Of a stretch of DNA of 64,000 nt, positions 53,092 through 64,000 are shown one piece after another. The position numbers and the translations under genes were made by a program. How positions within the stretch are numbered: the stretch's first letter is position 1; each line of letters starts with the position of its first letter. The notes under the pieces were generated by a model that saw nothing but the letters and a program-made list of their open reading frames with translations, was not told where the DNA came from and did not search any database. This DNA is from Hippophae tibetana (taxonomy: Eukaryota > Streptophyta > Magnoliopsida > Rosales > Elaeagnaceae), in assembly GCA_037013495.1 (NCBI GenBank), contig CM072808.1:45060068-45124067 (forward strand). The letters run 5' to 3'.

Positions 53092-55359
53092 TTGTTGATT
53101 CATTTGCATTAACTGTTCAAAAAATTTACTGACACTCAGTGAATAACCCGTTGTGCAACGTAAGATTAGAATCCATTAGAGACTGTTGTAACTTGTAAGT
53201 ATTCTCCTCTCCGATGTACAAGCTGATTGAAGAAATGCAGAGTACAATGGGGTGAGTTTTGTTTGGTCAAATTTGAATGAAATTGTTTATTTAGCAAGTA
53301 ATTCTATATAGTATTACCGGGTCACTAATATCATTTAGGTGATAGGTAATTTGCTATTGATTCAATTTTATTAAAAATTTTGTTTAGCAAGATAATATGA
53401 TATTTTAATCATTTTATTTTAAAAAATTGAACATATTAGTAATATTCTTCAATGTTGGTGCATTTTAATGACTTATTCTTATTTTTTTAAAACACTCTAA
53501 TTTTTTTGGATTATTTATGTAGTTAGTAACGAGTTAAAGAATAATTAATAATCTATGAATTTATTATTTTGATTTTTATGATAATTTTAATAATTTGATA
53601 TATTTTTAGTTTTTTTAATTTAGATGATATAAATGTATTTTTATTTTGATAGAACGAAACTTAATTAAAATAATTGTTTTACTATTGTTCAGAATAAACT
53701 ACCATCGTACCGGAAACAATGCATATAATAAGATATAGATCACACTCTTTAACTACGTTAATTGAAATGAAGGAGATAAAAAAAAAGTATAAAATATTTG
53801 AAAAAGGTTAATTACAAAAGGCTGCATACTATTTCTTCATTAAAAAACAACAAACATTGATTTTTTTATGATTACTTTTTTATAAATAAAAAGATTAATA
53901 AATACATTTTTTATAAGTAAAAAGATTAATAAATATCTTTTTAAAATTAAAAAAATTAAATAATACTTTTATTTAAAAAATAACCTTCATGGCATTTTTT
54001 CCGGTATTTATATTATTAATATATATCATATATAAAAATATAAATTACAAATAAAATAATTTTAAATACAAATAATATTATATTTTAAAATAATAACATA
54101 ACTTACCCATTATATTCTATTTTAAATTTATGTATAATTCAATTTATATAAAAATGTATGATATTTTTAAGTTTTTATTTTACTAATTAGTTTCTATTTT
54201 TTTTATAGTTAAAGTATGGTGTAGGCATTAGTTAAATCTTTTTAGAAGAGAGATAATTATTGATGTACAATGCACAAGTTCTAAACTAGTTTCTTAAAAC
54301 ATTAAATTTTATTAATTATTTTATAGAAATTATAAGAAGAGGGAGATAGTGGGAGCGACAAAGACTAAGTTATTTTTTTCAAAAAGAAGAAATTTAATGT
54401 TACACATGAAAAATGTTATTTTCTGACATTTTAAATAATTGTGCTCTTAGTTTATCACGTTTAAAAATTACTTGGAGAGAAACGTAACTAAAATTCCCTA
54501 TCAACTGAAATAAAAATTTAGAAGTTGGAAAAAAAAAACTCCCAATAACAAAGTGTATTTACGGTTATCATTTTATTTTGGTCTGAAAAAATGCAAATAA
54601 TATTATCTAATATTATTACCGCATAAGTTATAGAACTTTTTTTTTTATTTTCACTTTTCTCTTAATAATTTATGTGGCTATTTTATTGCTCAAGAAATAA
54701 TAAAATTAAATTTCTTAACAAAAACATGATTTACACATAATTTATCGTGAGAAATAATTAAATAGAAGTTTTAAATAAATAAAGTGCACATCAAATTTTT
54801 TTATTTATAAATTAATCACTTTAATTAGAATTATTTTGATTGTCTCGTCTAAATAACTTTGTTTTTAAAAAAATAAAAAAAAAATTATTTTAATTTATAT
54901 TATTATATTCCAAAATATCATTAAAAATTAATTAATTATTTTTAATTTATTATCATTTTTTAAAAAACATAGATACATATAAGTTTATGAATTATTTTTT
55001 TGTTAAAAAATTAACTTAAGATATTTGTAAATATGAGATTATTAGATTAAAAATAATATTTAAAAAAATGATAAAAAATAAAAAAATTAGTTGAATCTAC
55101 ACTTATCTTTTCATAAATTGGTAATTTATATATAATAATATAAATAAAATAAATGTATTCATTTTTAAAAATAAATTCAGCCACTAATTTTTTTTTTCAT
55201 TAAACTGATCCATTAAGAAAAGAAATTTACTACGGGCAATTCATCAATTTAGAAGAAAGCAACCAGCCCTAAAAGACTTCTGCTTTATAGGACTTTGCAC
55301 TCTTCACTTATTTCTCCGTCGTTGAGCCTGCGAACGGAGACGAAAAAGGTGAAGCCCTA
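53092..55359. other. intergenic, no gene seen
   Basis: AT-rich spacer. The first 200 bp is the GNAT-like 3' UTR and the last 100 bp the leader of the next gene. The phrase TTTTATAAGTAAAAAGATTAATAAAT recurs at about 53870-53930. Nothing else is recognisable. Confidence 0.6.
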
Positions 55360-57993
55360 ATGTCACGTCGAGAGGAACGCAACTCTGACTCCAGACGACG
55401 TCGTTCTAGATTCGATAGGGAACCGAGGTACTTTAATTTTTCTTTGCGTCATTATTTACATACTTTCGTTTCTGAATTGTATCCACTGATGTTGGATTTC
55501 AACTGAGATTTTTGAGATTTATGAATAAAGTTTTGAAGTTTCTCAATTTCGTAATTAGTGATAGTGAACTTTTAATGATCTCGTTAATTCATCGTTTTGT
55601 TTATGTATCATTAGCCAAGTGACTGTTGGGTTGTTTCGGTTTAATGTAGCCTCTTCGACTTTCATCTATGTAATAATTATTTCATTTGAATGAAATTGAA
55701 TGTTTTCAAAATTAGAGAGAAGAAGTGGTTCTTATAATATAGCTTTTGCCTATGTCGGTGTTTTAACATGTGTGATGTGTGAATATCATACTATTCGATG
55801 TTAGGGAAAAAAAATGAATAAACCTCCAAACCCTGAAGAGATATGGAAAAGTAACAATATAATCCTAATTTGTGCTTGATGCTCATGAATTGCATACTTT
55901 CTATTCACAACATGTTAAAACATAAAGAAAAATAAGAGAAAAATAGTGTTGAAATTTTGGCTTCCATATGGTGGTAATTTCCAAGTATAATTTTGGTTAT
56001 ATTTGTCACTGGTTGGTCTAGTCCTAAGTGCTCTAAGAGGGATGGGAAAATGACACCAGAAAGACTGCCTAGCAGTACTAAACTGGATATCAAAAATCAG
56101 GCAGACAAGGATCAAAAACACTGCCACCAGATGCGAGATGGATCACCACATGAGCCACGTGTGGCATCCGATTCTAAGATAGAAAGATCACCTGTGAGCA
56201 AAGAACCTGGCAGAAAATCTAATGCACATTGTGAAGAAATAAAACATTCATCTAATGCAAGTGAAGTGCCACGATCTCGATCTTACTTTGAGGTGGTATG
56301 TTACATTTATTATGTGATCAACTTGATAGCTTTACTTTTGGTAGCTACTTAACTTGGTAGTTTGTTTATTTCAAGCATCCATGTTCTTCTCAGTATCTTT
56401 AGATCTTTAATAGTTTGTTTCAAGTTGAATGGTTTATTACAAGTACTAAAGGCTTTACTGGAGAACTTGTAAATTTTATTGCTTCTTGGGTAACAATATT
56501 TTATGTGCTTGATAGGCATCTTGTTGAGAGTTTAAATGCAATTTTTGGCAACGTTCGTTGATTTTAATGGCTTAATCATTACTCCACCAGTACTGCACTT
56601 TGTGGCCTCAGTAACCAATGTTGGGAACTAATATGTTTCCTTCATTTTGTCCTGGTTTAACTGTCATTAATTGTAATTTAGCAGGTTTAGAATTTATCCT
56701 CCGTTTTATGTTCTTTTATTATTATTTTTTTGACAATTTACAAATATAAGAAGCAAAAGCTGAAAAGTATAAATGACGGATGGATCAAATATAGTTTGTG
56801 AGGTACTGATCAGATTAGTAAGAAAATAACCCTCGTCTTTTTTCCTGTTTCTATTAATTTCTTCCGAAGCCACTATATAAATTTTAATGGTAATCTAAAT
56901 ATGATATATGGTTTCTTTTAAATGGATAGTAGTCTGTTGACATAAAACACAATGGATGTAACCATGTTTAAGTTCATTTCCTAGTTAGCTTGAGAACTTT
57001 TCCACCCTCTAGATTGATAGTTACTCGATGAAGAACTAAACTAAGTACTTCTAAATTAATTACCTGGTTCCTATTTACTGTGTGGTAATCTTTTCACTGG
57101 GCTGATGTAGTGGTATTGTTGTTCTGCCCCATTTCTTCAAGGGCCTCCGTGTATATAACAATCTTAGGCTTGCCTGTGCATGTCTTATAACAGCATGATG
57201 GGCGCGGTAATGCCAGGCAAGTTGGTCGAAGCTCTGTTCAAGGTGCAGCAAGGGGTGAGAAATCCTTGTCTTTAACTTCAAGATTAAACATTTTTTCCTG
57301 TTCCTTGTTATCATTTGAAGATATATTAGATACATATTCCTTTTCTTCTGATCTGAGCTTGTATATGATTTCCTTCTTCATTAATATTGTTTATTTTTTA
57401 ATACTTAAGAGCGTGGATGGTGGAACGACTCAAAAAATCGAAAGACAGAAGACAAGACAACAACTAAAGATGAAAGAAAAAGAGTTGAGAGAGCTAAGGG
57501 AGATGAAAAGGACAGCTGGAAGCATGATGGGTTGTACGAGTTGGAAGTTGACCCACCTACTACCAGTAGCAGGAAAAGACCAGCATTTAGAGAGAAGAAG
57601 ATTCGGGTGGATTCTGATAATGCTGATAAAGTAGCAAGAGATACTGTAAAATCAAGCAATCCTGACCGTCTTACAGAAGGTAAAAGAAAAGAGGAGGCAG
57701 ATCACAATAGGTGCCATTTGGATAGATCAGAGAAGCCTTTTGCAGGAGACAGAATGCCAAATAGGAGAGATGGAGAGAGGTCTGGTTTTCGTCCAAGAGA
57801 AAGGTTTGGGAAGGGGAATGACATAGTGAATTATAGAGGAAGAGATGGATTCAGTGGAAGGACAGGGTATGGTGCTGGTGGTACTCGTGTTGAGAAATGG
57901 AAGCATGATTTATACCAAGAAGCTAATAGAAGTCCTACTCCAAAGAATGAAGAGGATCAAATTGCAAAGGTGGAAGAACTGTTGGCATCATAA
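55360..57993 (+). CDS. highly charged RS/RD-rich nuclear-type protein, function unknown
   Basis: Four exons, 55360-55427, 56022-56292, 57194-57254 and 57410-57993, all in phase, give 327 aa. The protein starts MSRREERNSDSRRRRSRFDR and is basic and acidic throughout, with few hydrophobic residues, so it is probably disordered. Recognisable blocks are RGWWNDSKNRKTEDKTTTKD, KRPAFREKKIRVDSDNADK and RPRERFGKGNDIVNYRGRDG. The tail VEKWKHDLYQEANRSPTPK then NEEDQIAKVEELLAS is the most ordered part. Such composition is usual for mRNA-processing or speckle proteins, but I cannot name the family. The ATG is the first in the leader and follows a clear non-coding 5' UTR. Confidence 0.82.
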
Positions 57994-60059
57994 AAATGTG
58001 GTTGCTTTAAGACCGATTATCTGAAAGCTTCTGTCATTCATCTGTTGAAGCATTAATGTTTTCTGGACTAGGGATTTTTTAACTGCAATATCCCCCTTTT
58101 AATCCGTTCCCCATGTTTTGGTAAACCTTTTAAGGCTTTGGTAGCTCATAAGTGGTTTTTATTGTTATCTTTTCCTTTTGTGAAATCGTCGTAAAGCGGA
58201 TAACATGTCAGTCTGCAGATGTTGGAACTTATAGGAGTGCTGATACGATTCGCTCGCGTTTCGGCCGTTAAGAGTTTTATGTTGGATGAAAGAGCTTTTA
58301 ATTTGTGCGAGCGCAATTCAATTAGAAGCAATATACATGGGTTGTAAAATTTATAACCACTATCGGTATCTAGGCGGGTGTTAGTTCGAGCATTGGAATC
58401 ACCTTCCTCATTTCCCAATTAGATAATATCTATAGTAAACAATATCTAGTGATATTCTTAGAACAAAAAAAGAAAAAAATAGGGATCATAACACTCCAAA
58501 ATCCTTTTTTATGGGGAAAAGATTAATAATAGGAAGATCCATTATCGAATCCCACAAAGGCACAAAACCCATTTGATCTTTATTCTCGAAAAGTGCATAT
58601 TCATTTAACTATGAAACGAAAGTTACGTGCAATATTTGATAAATTGGTGATCAATATACGTGACTAATAAAAATGTAGGACTGATAATAAAACTAAGCTA
58701 AAAGGAACAAAAGAGTTGAAGGCTATTATGTTTAATTTGTCCATCATCTTCTTCAAAACTTGCATCCAATTCACGTATAAACACAATCATATTCATAACT
58801 CGATCCAATCTCCAAATTAAGCATATAATATATATTACATGAGTGTCCTTGAAAAATCAAATTTGAATTTAATTTAATTTGGAAATACCTAAAACCCAAA
58901 ACTTCAACTGAACTCTGAAAGTAGTGTAGCAAGATAGTATGATAAATAATAATTAAAAAAACTATATGAAAGATATTTGACTGAATCATACAAATTATCT
59001 TTAAAAAAATTAACAATTAGTTTTTCCCCTTATAATATGTTGCCATTATTTTTATTTTTTAAATAACATATTATACATTCAACACCCGTTTACATGACAT
59101 GAAATTTGAAAACATATTTATTCAGAATCTATATTATTATACTACAAGAAAATTGACAATATCATTATGTTTTAATTTTTAAATTGATCTCAAATTTTAA
59201 AAGAAATTTGTAAGTATTAAAAATAAATAATCCCAAATCATGAAATTCTTGAAAACTTACCTGGTTTATGATACGGAAGTTATTATTTTTGAAGTGAGAA
59301 ATACTTTGTCCCTGATCTTTAACATGTAGACATTCAAGTCTTTTAACAATGAGTAAACTTCAAATCCAAAAAAAAAAAAAAAAAGGAGTAAACTGGAAAC
59401 AGGGAATTATTCTTAGTTACATTCAAAAGCAATCTTCGTCATAGTTACAGCACAATTTTTTGGTCAAATTGTAGATTTTTGTTAATTTTTTCAAGTTAAT
59501 AAAGAAGAAATTAACGGAGGTGCCTGTGAAGGGAAAGAATCTTTAAAATAATAAGAGTACATATTCGTGGTAAAATAAAATTATTTTGATAATTTATTTT
59601 TAAAAAAATGAAAAAGACTTAAGAAATAAAGACGAAATTAAAAATTAATATTTAATAAGTTATATGTAAGATTTTATAATTTGATTGAGTGAATGACGAG
59701 TCCAAGACTCCAAGTCATGCCAATGACACTCGATACATATACATACCAAAGACTTGACTTTAAAGTTTAAATTCAAATAGGTTCGGGAAAAAAAACTCGA
59801 ATACATAAAATATAAATATAAACAAAACATTTGTCGTATCCTTTAATAAAATTAAATGAATCTCAAAGACTAATGTTTCTTCTTTTTTTCTTTTTTTCTT
59901 TTGGTTGAAAACAACCGAGAAAAATGGTCCAACGTGTGTTGAATTGCAAATTATAAGGAGAAGATTTGTTAGGTAGTTTTTGACGCTTTTGCCACTTATA
60001 AATTTTAGCAACGACTAAAAAAAGATTTGTTGGACAAATAGTATTTTATTTTAAAAAAT

Positions 60060-61790
60060 AATCGGTAAGTTGACGCAGTCACGGGCATGTGGCTTCTTTT
60101 AATAGAGTAGTCGCGTTGGTTTATAAACGTGATAAATACGAGAGAGGTTATTAGGGTCGGTTATTTTAATAAAATTATAAGTTTTTTTATTTATATTTTT
60201 TAGATGATATTTTAGTGATATTGTTAATTTAATATAATTTATTTTTTAATTAATGATGTTTTATATGTATAGTAGCATATGTGTTATTCAAAAAATATTT
60301 TTTAATAATTAATTAATTATTTAAAAATATATTATGAATATTGTAAGTTTATTATTATATATGTGAATTTTTTTTAATAAAATAATAAATGGTGTTAAAT
60401 TGATAAAAAAATTTAAATAAGATATTATTAAGATATCATCTAAAAAAAATATGAATACAAAATTATACCAAAAATAAAATTGTGATATTAATAATAATAA
60501 ACTCATATTATTATGTTATAAAATGATGAGGTATGTAGCATAAATTTTATCAGTTATATATCTTTATATTAAATTTATAAAAATAATATATTTTATTAAT
60601 CAATCATTGATATCTATTGTAGTTTTTAGTAATAAAGAAGATATATCATTAATACATTATGTAAAAATGATGATCTCTATTTATGAGTTTTGTTTTTAAT
60701 ATTTTTTTGTAAGCTTTAATTATTTGACCTCACGTGGGTTTATATTTAAAATTAAAAATTAATCAAAGATAAAATTTATTAAAACACACATTTAAAATAT
60801 TTTAAAATATAATATAATTTTTAGTATTTTGGTCACCAATTATTATTATTTTTAAATCAATATTTAAAAGAAATATTTTTTAATTATATGAAAGTAATAA
60901 TGAGTTAAAATAAAAATAATAAGTCATTTTGTAAAATATTTTCATGTTTCGTACCAATTTGTGGAATAGTTGTGTTGGTATATAAATTTGTTAAATATAA
61001 GTGGTGTTATTAGGTTTGTTTATTTTAATAATATTATAGTTTTATTTTTGATAGTTTTAAGGTGGTATTTTATTTAAAAATATATATTAATTTAATATAA
61101 TTTATTATTTAAATGAATTTTTTTAATATATATAATAATACACGTATAATATTTAAAAAATTTTTTTAGATAATCAGTTGATTAATTATTTGAAAATATC
61201 ATTTAAATATAATGTGTATTATTATACAGTAAATTTTTTAATTAAATAAAAAATTGTATTAAATTAATACTTTTTTAAATATGATACTATTAAAATGTTA
61301 TCTAAAAAATATGGATAAAAAATGATATCAAAAATAAAATTGTAATACTATTAATATAAAAAAAAAACTTATATTATTATCTTGTAAGATTATGTGATAT
61401 GTATTTTGAATTCTTTATATTAAATTTGTAGAAACAATTCATTTTTTAATTCATAAGTGATATCTCTTATAATTTTAATGATTTAAATTAGATACATCAT
61501 TAATACTTAATGTATAAATGGTGTTTTTAGTTTTTTTGTGAGTTTTAATTTATCTTACTTCGTGTGAATTTATATATAAAAATTAAAAATTAATGAAAGA
61601 TAAAATTTATTAAAACACATATTTTTAAATATAATATAATTTATTAATATTTTTGATCACTAATTATTTTTATTTTTATTTTCAAACTCATATAAAATAA
61701 ATCTTTTTGATTGTATGAAAGTAGGAACGAGTTAAAATAAAAGTAATGTCATTTTGTACAATATTTTCATGTTTCATACTAATTTTAATA
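60060..61790. repeat. diverged tandem duplication, unit about 830-860 bp
   Basis: Matching landmarks recur in order. GTTGGTTTATAAACGTGATAA (60115) pairs with GTTGGTATATAAATTTGTTAA (60975). AAGATAAAATTTATTAAAACACAC (60766) pairs with the same phrase near 61596. ATATTTTCATGTTTCGTACC (60938) pairs with ATATTTTCATGTTTCATACT (61762). Both copies are AT-rich and non-coding. Small indels make the period drift between 830 and 860 bp. Confidence 0.75.
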
Positions 61791-62556
61791 TTATTTAGTT
61801 TATTTAATTATTTAATTATAAAATTTATCTCTCTCATTTAATCAATTCAAATCACCAATACCTTTAATCTCTAAAATAAGCTAATATAACCTTTCTTATT
61901 AGTTTTATATTAATATAAGTATTCGATTTATATTTTTTATTTATACGGGATCGTTTTAGAATAATAATAAAATATTATATTCACTTATTTTAAAAATGAT
62001 AAGATTATGTTTAGCTGAATGCAGAATTAGAATCATACACATATTATTATGTATGTCATAGGGTTTTAAATCTATTTATTCTTATAATTTTACTTAATTG
62101 ATATATTAATTATGCAACTATTAAGTTAGGTTTACTTTAGTCATATGTTTAAATTTAAAAAAAATGATTTTTTTATTTTTTAATTGAAAAATATTACTTC
62201 TTAGAAGTTTAACAAAGACTCAATTTTATTAAAATATCGAACTCCCAATATGCATAAAACTCTTTTAAAATTTGTTATTTTCTTATGTCTCATAATAAAC
62301 TTATGGCTTAATTTATTAGAAGTATGATGAAAAATATTAGTAAAAAATGATAGGATAAGATATTTATTTAGTAAAATAAGAAAGAAAGAGAGTTTTTTAA
62401 AATAAAAAAAAATTTAATTTCAGTCTTATAAAAATATTTTTTTAAAAAAATTAATTAATTTAATCTAAATACCAAACTACGTGACTACATAGACTTTCTT
62501 TAATAGATGCAACATTAATGAGTAAATTGAATTCAATTAGGACCCAAAACCCGGAT

Positions 62557-62566
62557 TTATATATAC
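62557..62566 (+). promoter_or_regulatory. probable TATA box of the VSR gene
   Basis: TTTATATATA lies about 420 bp upstream of the chosen ATG, with a long leader implied. The assignment rests on sequence and position only. Confidence 0.4.
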
Positions 62567-62714
62567 GTTCAATTTTCAAGTTTTCGTATAGACGTATTAA
62601 TTAGTCTTTTGCTTTGGCTTTAGCTTTAGCTATAAGTTTATATCGAGGATTTATCAAAATCTCCTAAAATCATATTTCCCAAAACAAAAACAAAAATAAA
62701 AGCAATTTATCTGA

Positions 62715-62752
62715 GTAGAACTAGAACTAGAACTAGAACTAGAACTAGAACC
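62715..62752. repeat. (CTAGAA)n minisatellite in the VSR leader
   Basis: Six or so copies of AGAACT lie in the presumed 5' UTR, ending in AGAACCAGCCC. Copy number is likely to vary. Confidence 0.9.
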
Positions 62753-62988
62753 AGCCCATTATCTGATACTCTGACTGTATTTCTTATTCTTATTTTTGAT
62801 AATTCCAAAATCAAAAATAGAAAACACAATTATCTTCTTGTGTTTGTTTTGGGTCTTTGAATAATTGTTTGCTCGTCAATTTTGCCTCGATAAACGGAGA
62901 AGGGTTTTTCTCTGATATTGATTCCAAAGAAGACTTTCGGTTTTCTCTCAAAGTTACAATCTTTGTCTGTGGACTGTGGCCTCCGAAG

Positions 62989-64000
62989 ATGGAGCTTCGA
63001 AGATCAGTGTCGAGACTATTTCTAGGGTTTTTGATACTGTGGTTGACTCCGTTTTGCAATGGGAGATTTGTGGTGGAGAAGAACAGCTTGAGGGTGACAT
63101 CTCCAGATAAAATTAAGGGTACCTACGATAGTGCTATTGGTAACTTTGGGATACCACAGTATGGAGGTAGTATGGCTGGGGCTGTGTTGTACCCAAAAGA
63201 GAATCAAAAGGGTTGCAAAGAGTTTTCTGACTTTGGGGTTAAGTTCGAATCTAAGCCCGGAGCTCTTCCAACCTTTGTTTTGCTCGATCGCGGAGGTACC
63301 TTTTTGTAGTTTCTTCGAATTTGATTGCTTGCCTACTATGGATCTTTAAGTTCAATTTGTGTTTTTTCTTAAGTTCCTTTCCTCTCTCTCTCTCTCTCTC
63401 TCGTTTTGAATTGCTCTATCAGTCACTTGAATCGATTTATTTTTGCTCAACTCCTTTTCTGGTCGAGTTAAATTAGTAAATTTTAAATGTAAAATTGATT
63501 GGGCTTTTGCGAGAATTGGGTTTCATTGTTCAGTATTGATTAGTGAGAGGGTGTCAGTTTGTTAATTTTCCCATGCAAACTTTGCTTTCAATTCCTTCTC
63601 TTTACATCAGTGGTGTGTCCTATCAGGTCTGTAGTTACATTTCAGTAGGATTAGATGTTTTGCTTTATTTAACCGCTTGGAGGGAGCTTCTTTTTCTTAT
63701 TTAATATGTCATGAGCTTATAGTATTGTGAATTTAGTTGATTTATGGGCTAATAACTGCTTTTAGCACTTACTATGTTGCTTTGCAGATTGTTTCTTTGC
63801 TTTGAAGGTTTGGAATGCCCAGAAGGCAGGTGCTTCTGCAGTTCTTGTCTCCGATGATGTTGAAGAAGCACTAATAACAATGGATACTCCTGAAGAGGAT
63901 GGTTCAACCGCCAAATACATTGAGAACATCACAATTCCTTCTGCACTTATCGAGAAAAGTTTTGGTGAAACATTAAAAAAAGCAATAAGTTCTGGGGATA
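62989..64000 (+). CDS. VSR: vacuolar sorting receptor (BP80/VSR family), 5' part (cut by window edge)
   Basis: Exons 62989-63295 and 63788 onward are present; the rest lies beyond the window (173 residues read). Residues 1-24 are a signal peptide ([15 protein letters not shown]). Next come [40 protein letters not shown], then the protease-associated domain: [50 protein letters not shown] and [20 protein letters not shown]. These are strongly conserved in plant VSRs, type I receptors that bind NPIR-type vacuolar signals in the Golgi/TGN and deliver cargo to the prevacuole. The EGF repeats, membrane span and tail would lie downstream. An in-frame ATG at 62857 would add 44 residues, but only the ATG at 62989 puts the signal peptide at the N-terminus. 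Confidence 0.95.

Larger units (their letters stand above)
57994..62988. other. intergenic: AT-rich spacer with diverged tandem duplication, then VSR leader
   Basis: The 3' UTR of the charged-protein gene lies at the start. 58140-58420 is less AT-rich than its surroundings but has no clear content. An A-run sits at 59370-59385. A roughly 850-bp repeat is duplicated at about 60060-61790. The VSR promoter and leader occupy the last 450 bp. Open frames at 58146-58418, 58771-59016, 59760-60011 and 60321-60506 are AT-rich noise. Confidence 0.6.

Noticed and set aside
62857..62988. Upstream in-frame ATG extending the VSR by 44 residues
   Set aside because: The family begins with a signal peptide, which is placed at the N-terminus only by the ATG at 62989.

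Overview
The window is nuclear DNA from a flowering plant, most likely a eudicot. Its genes are split by many GT-AG introns, the intergenic DNA is very AT-rich, plant-specific families are present (DUF616/MUCI70-like, CYSTM, vacuolar sorting receptor), and there are MITEs, a solo LTR, a CACTA remnant and a plastid-type tRNA pair. The species cannot be told from the sequence. All exon joins below were read by eye from splice signals, reading phase and protein-family resemblance. No database search was possible.

Layout. 1-2486 (-): 5' part of a DUF616/MUCI70-TOD1-like glycosyltransferase, cut by the window edge. 4222-5745 (+): INO80 complex subunit C (IES6/YL1-C), divergent from the first gene. 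8195-11079 (+): a CYSTM (WIH-like) stress-type small membrane protein with a 2.5-kb intron holding a foldback repeat. 11080-18380: repeat-rich spacer with tandem arrays, a decayed Ty3/gypsy integrase piece and a CACTA remnant. 18389-26958 (+): an 18-exon, 689-aa coiled-coil protein that I could not name. 29022-29093 (+): nuclear tRNA-Pro(UGG). 29869-34540 (-): secreted GH10 endo-1,4-beta-xylanase with a solo LTR and a MITE in its introns. 36700-39567 (-): plastid-type APS kinase. 39568-44242: spacer with a plastid-derived trnP-trnW pair. 44243-50296 (+): DNA polymerase kappa. 51524-53091 (+): GNAT-like protein, probably plastid-targeted. 55360-57993 (+): highly charged RS/RD-rich nuclear-type protein. 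57994-62988: AT-rich spacer with a roughly 850-bp diverged tandem duplication. 62989-64000 (+): 5' part of a vacuolar sorting receptor, cut by the window edge.

The genes are ordinary single-copy plant genes with unrelated jobs: cell wall and secretion (DUF616, xylanase, VSR), sulfate assimilation (APS kinase), chromatin (INO80C), translesion DNA synthesis (Pol kappa) and RNA or unknown functions. I see no operon-like logic and no clear new molecular system. The most interesting items are two apparent GC-AG introns in the DUF616 gene, an unexplained coding-like fragment antisense in its first intron, a tandem exon duplication in the coiled-coil gene, a solo LTR with a perfect target duplication, several intron-resident inverted-repeat elements, and the organelle-derived tRNA pair.
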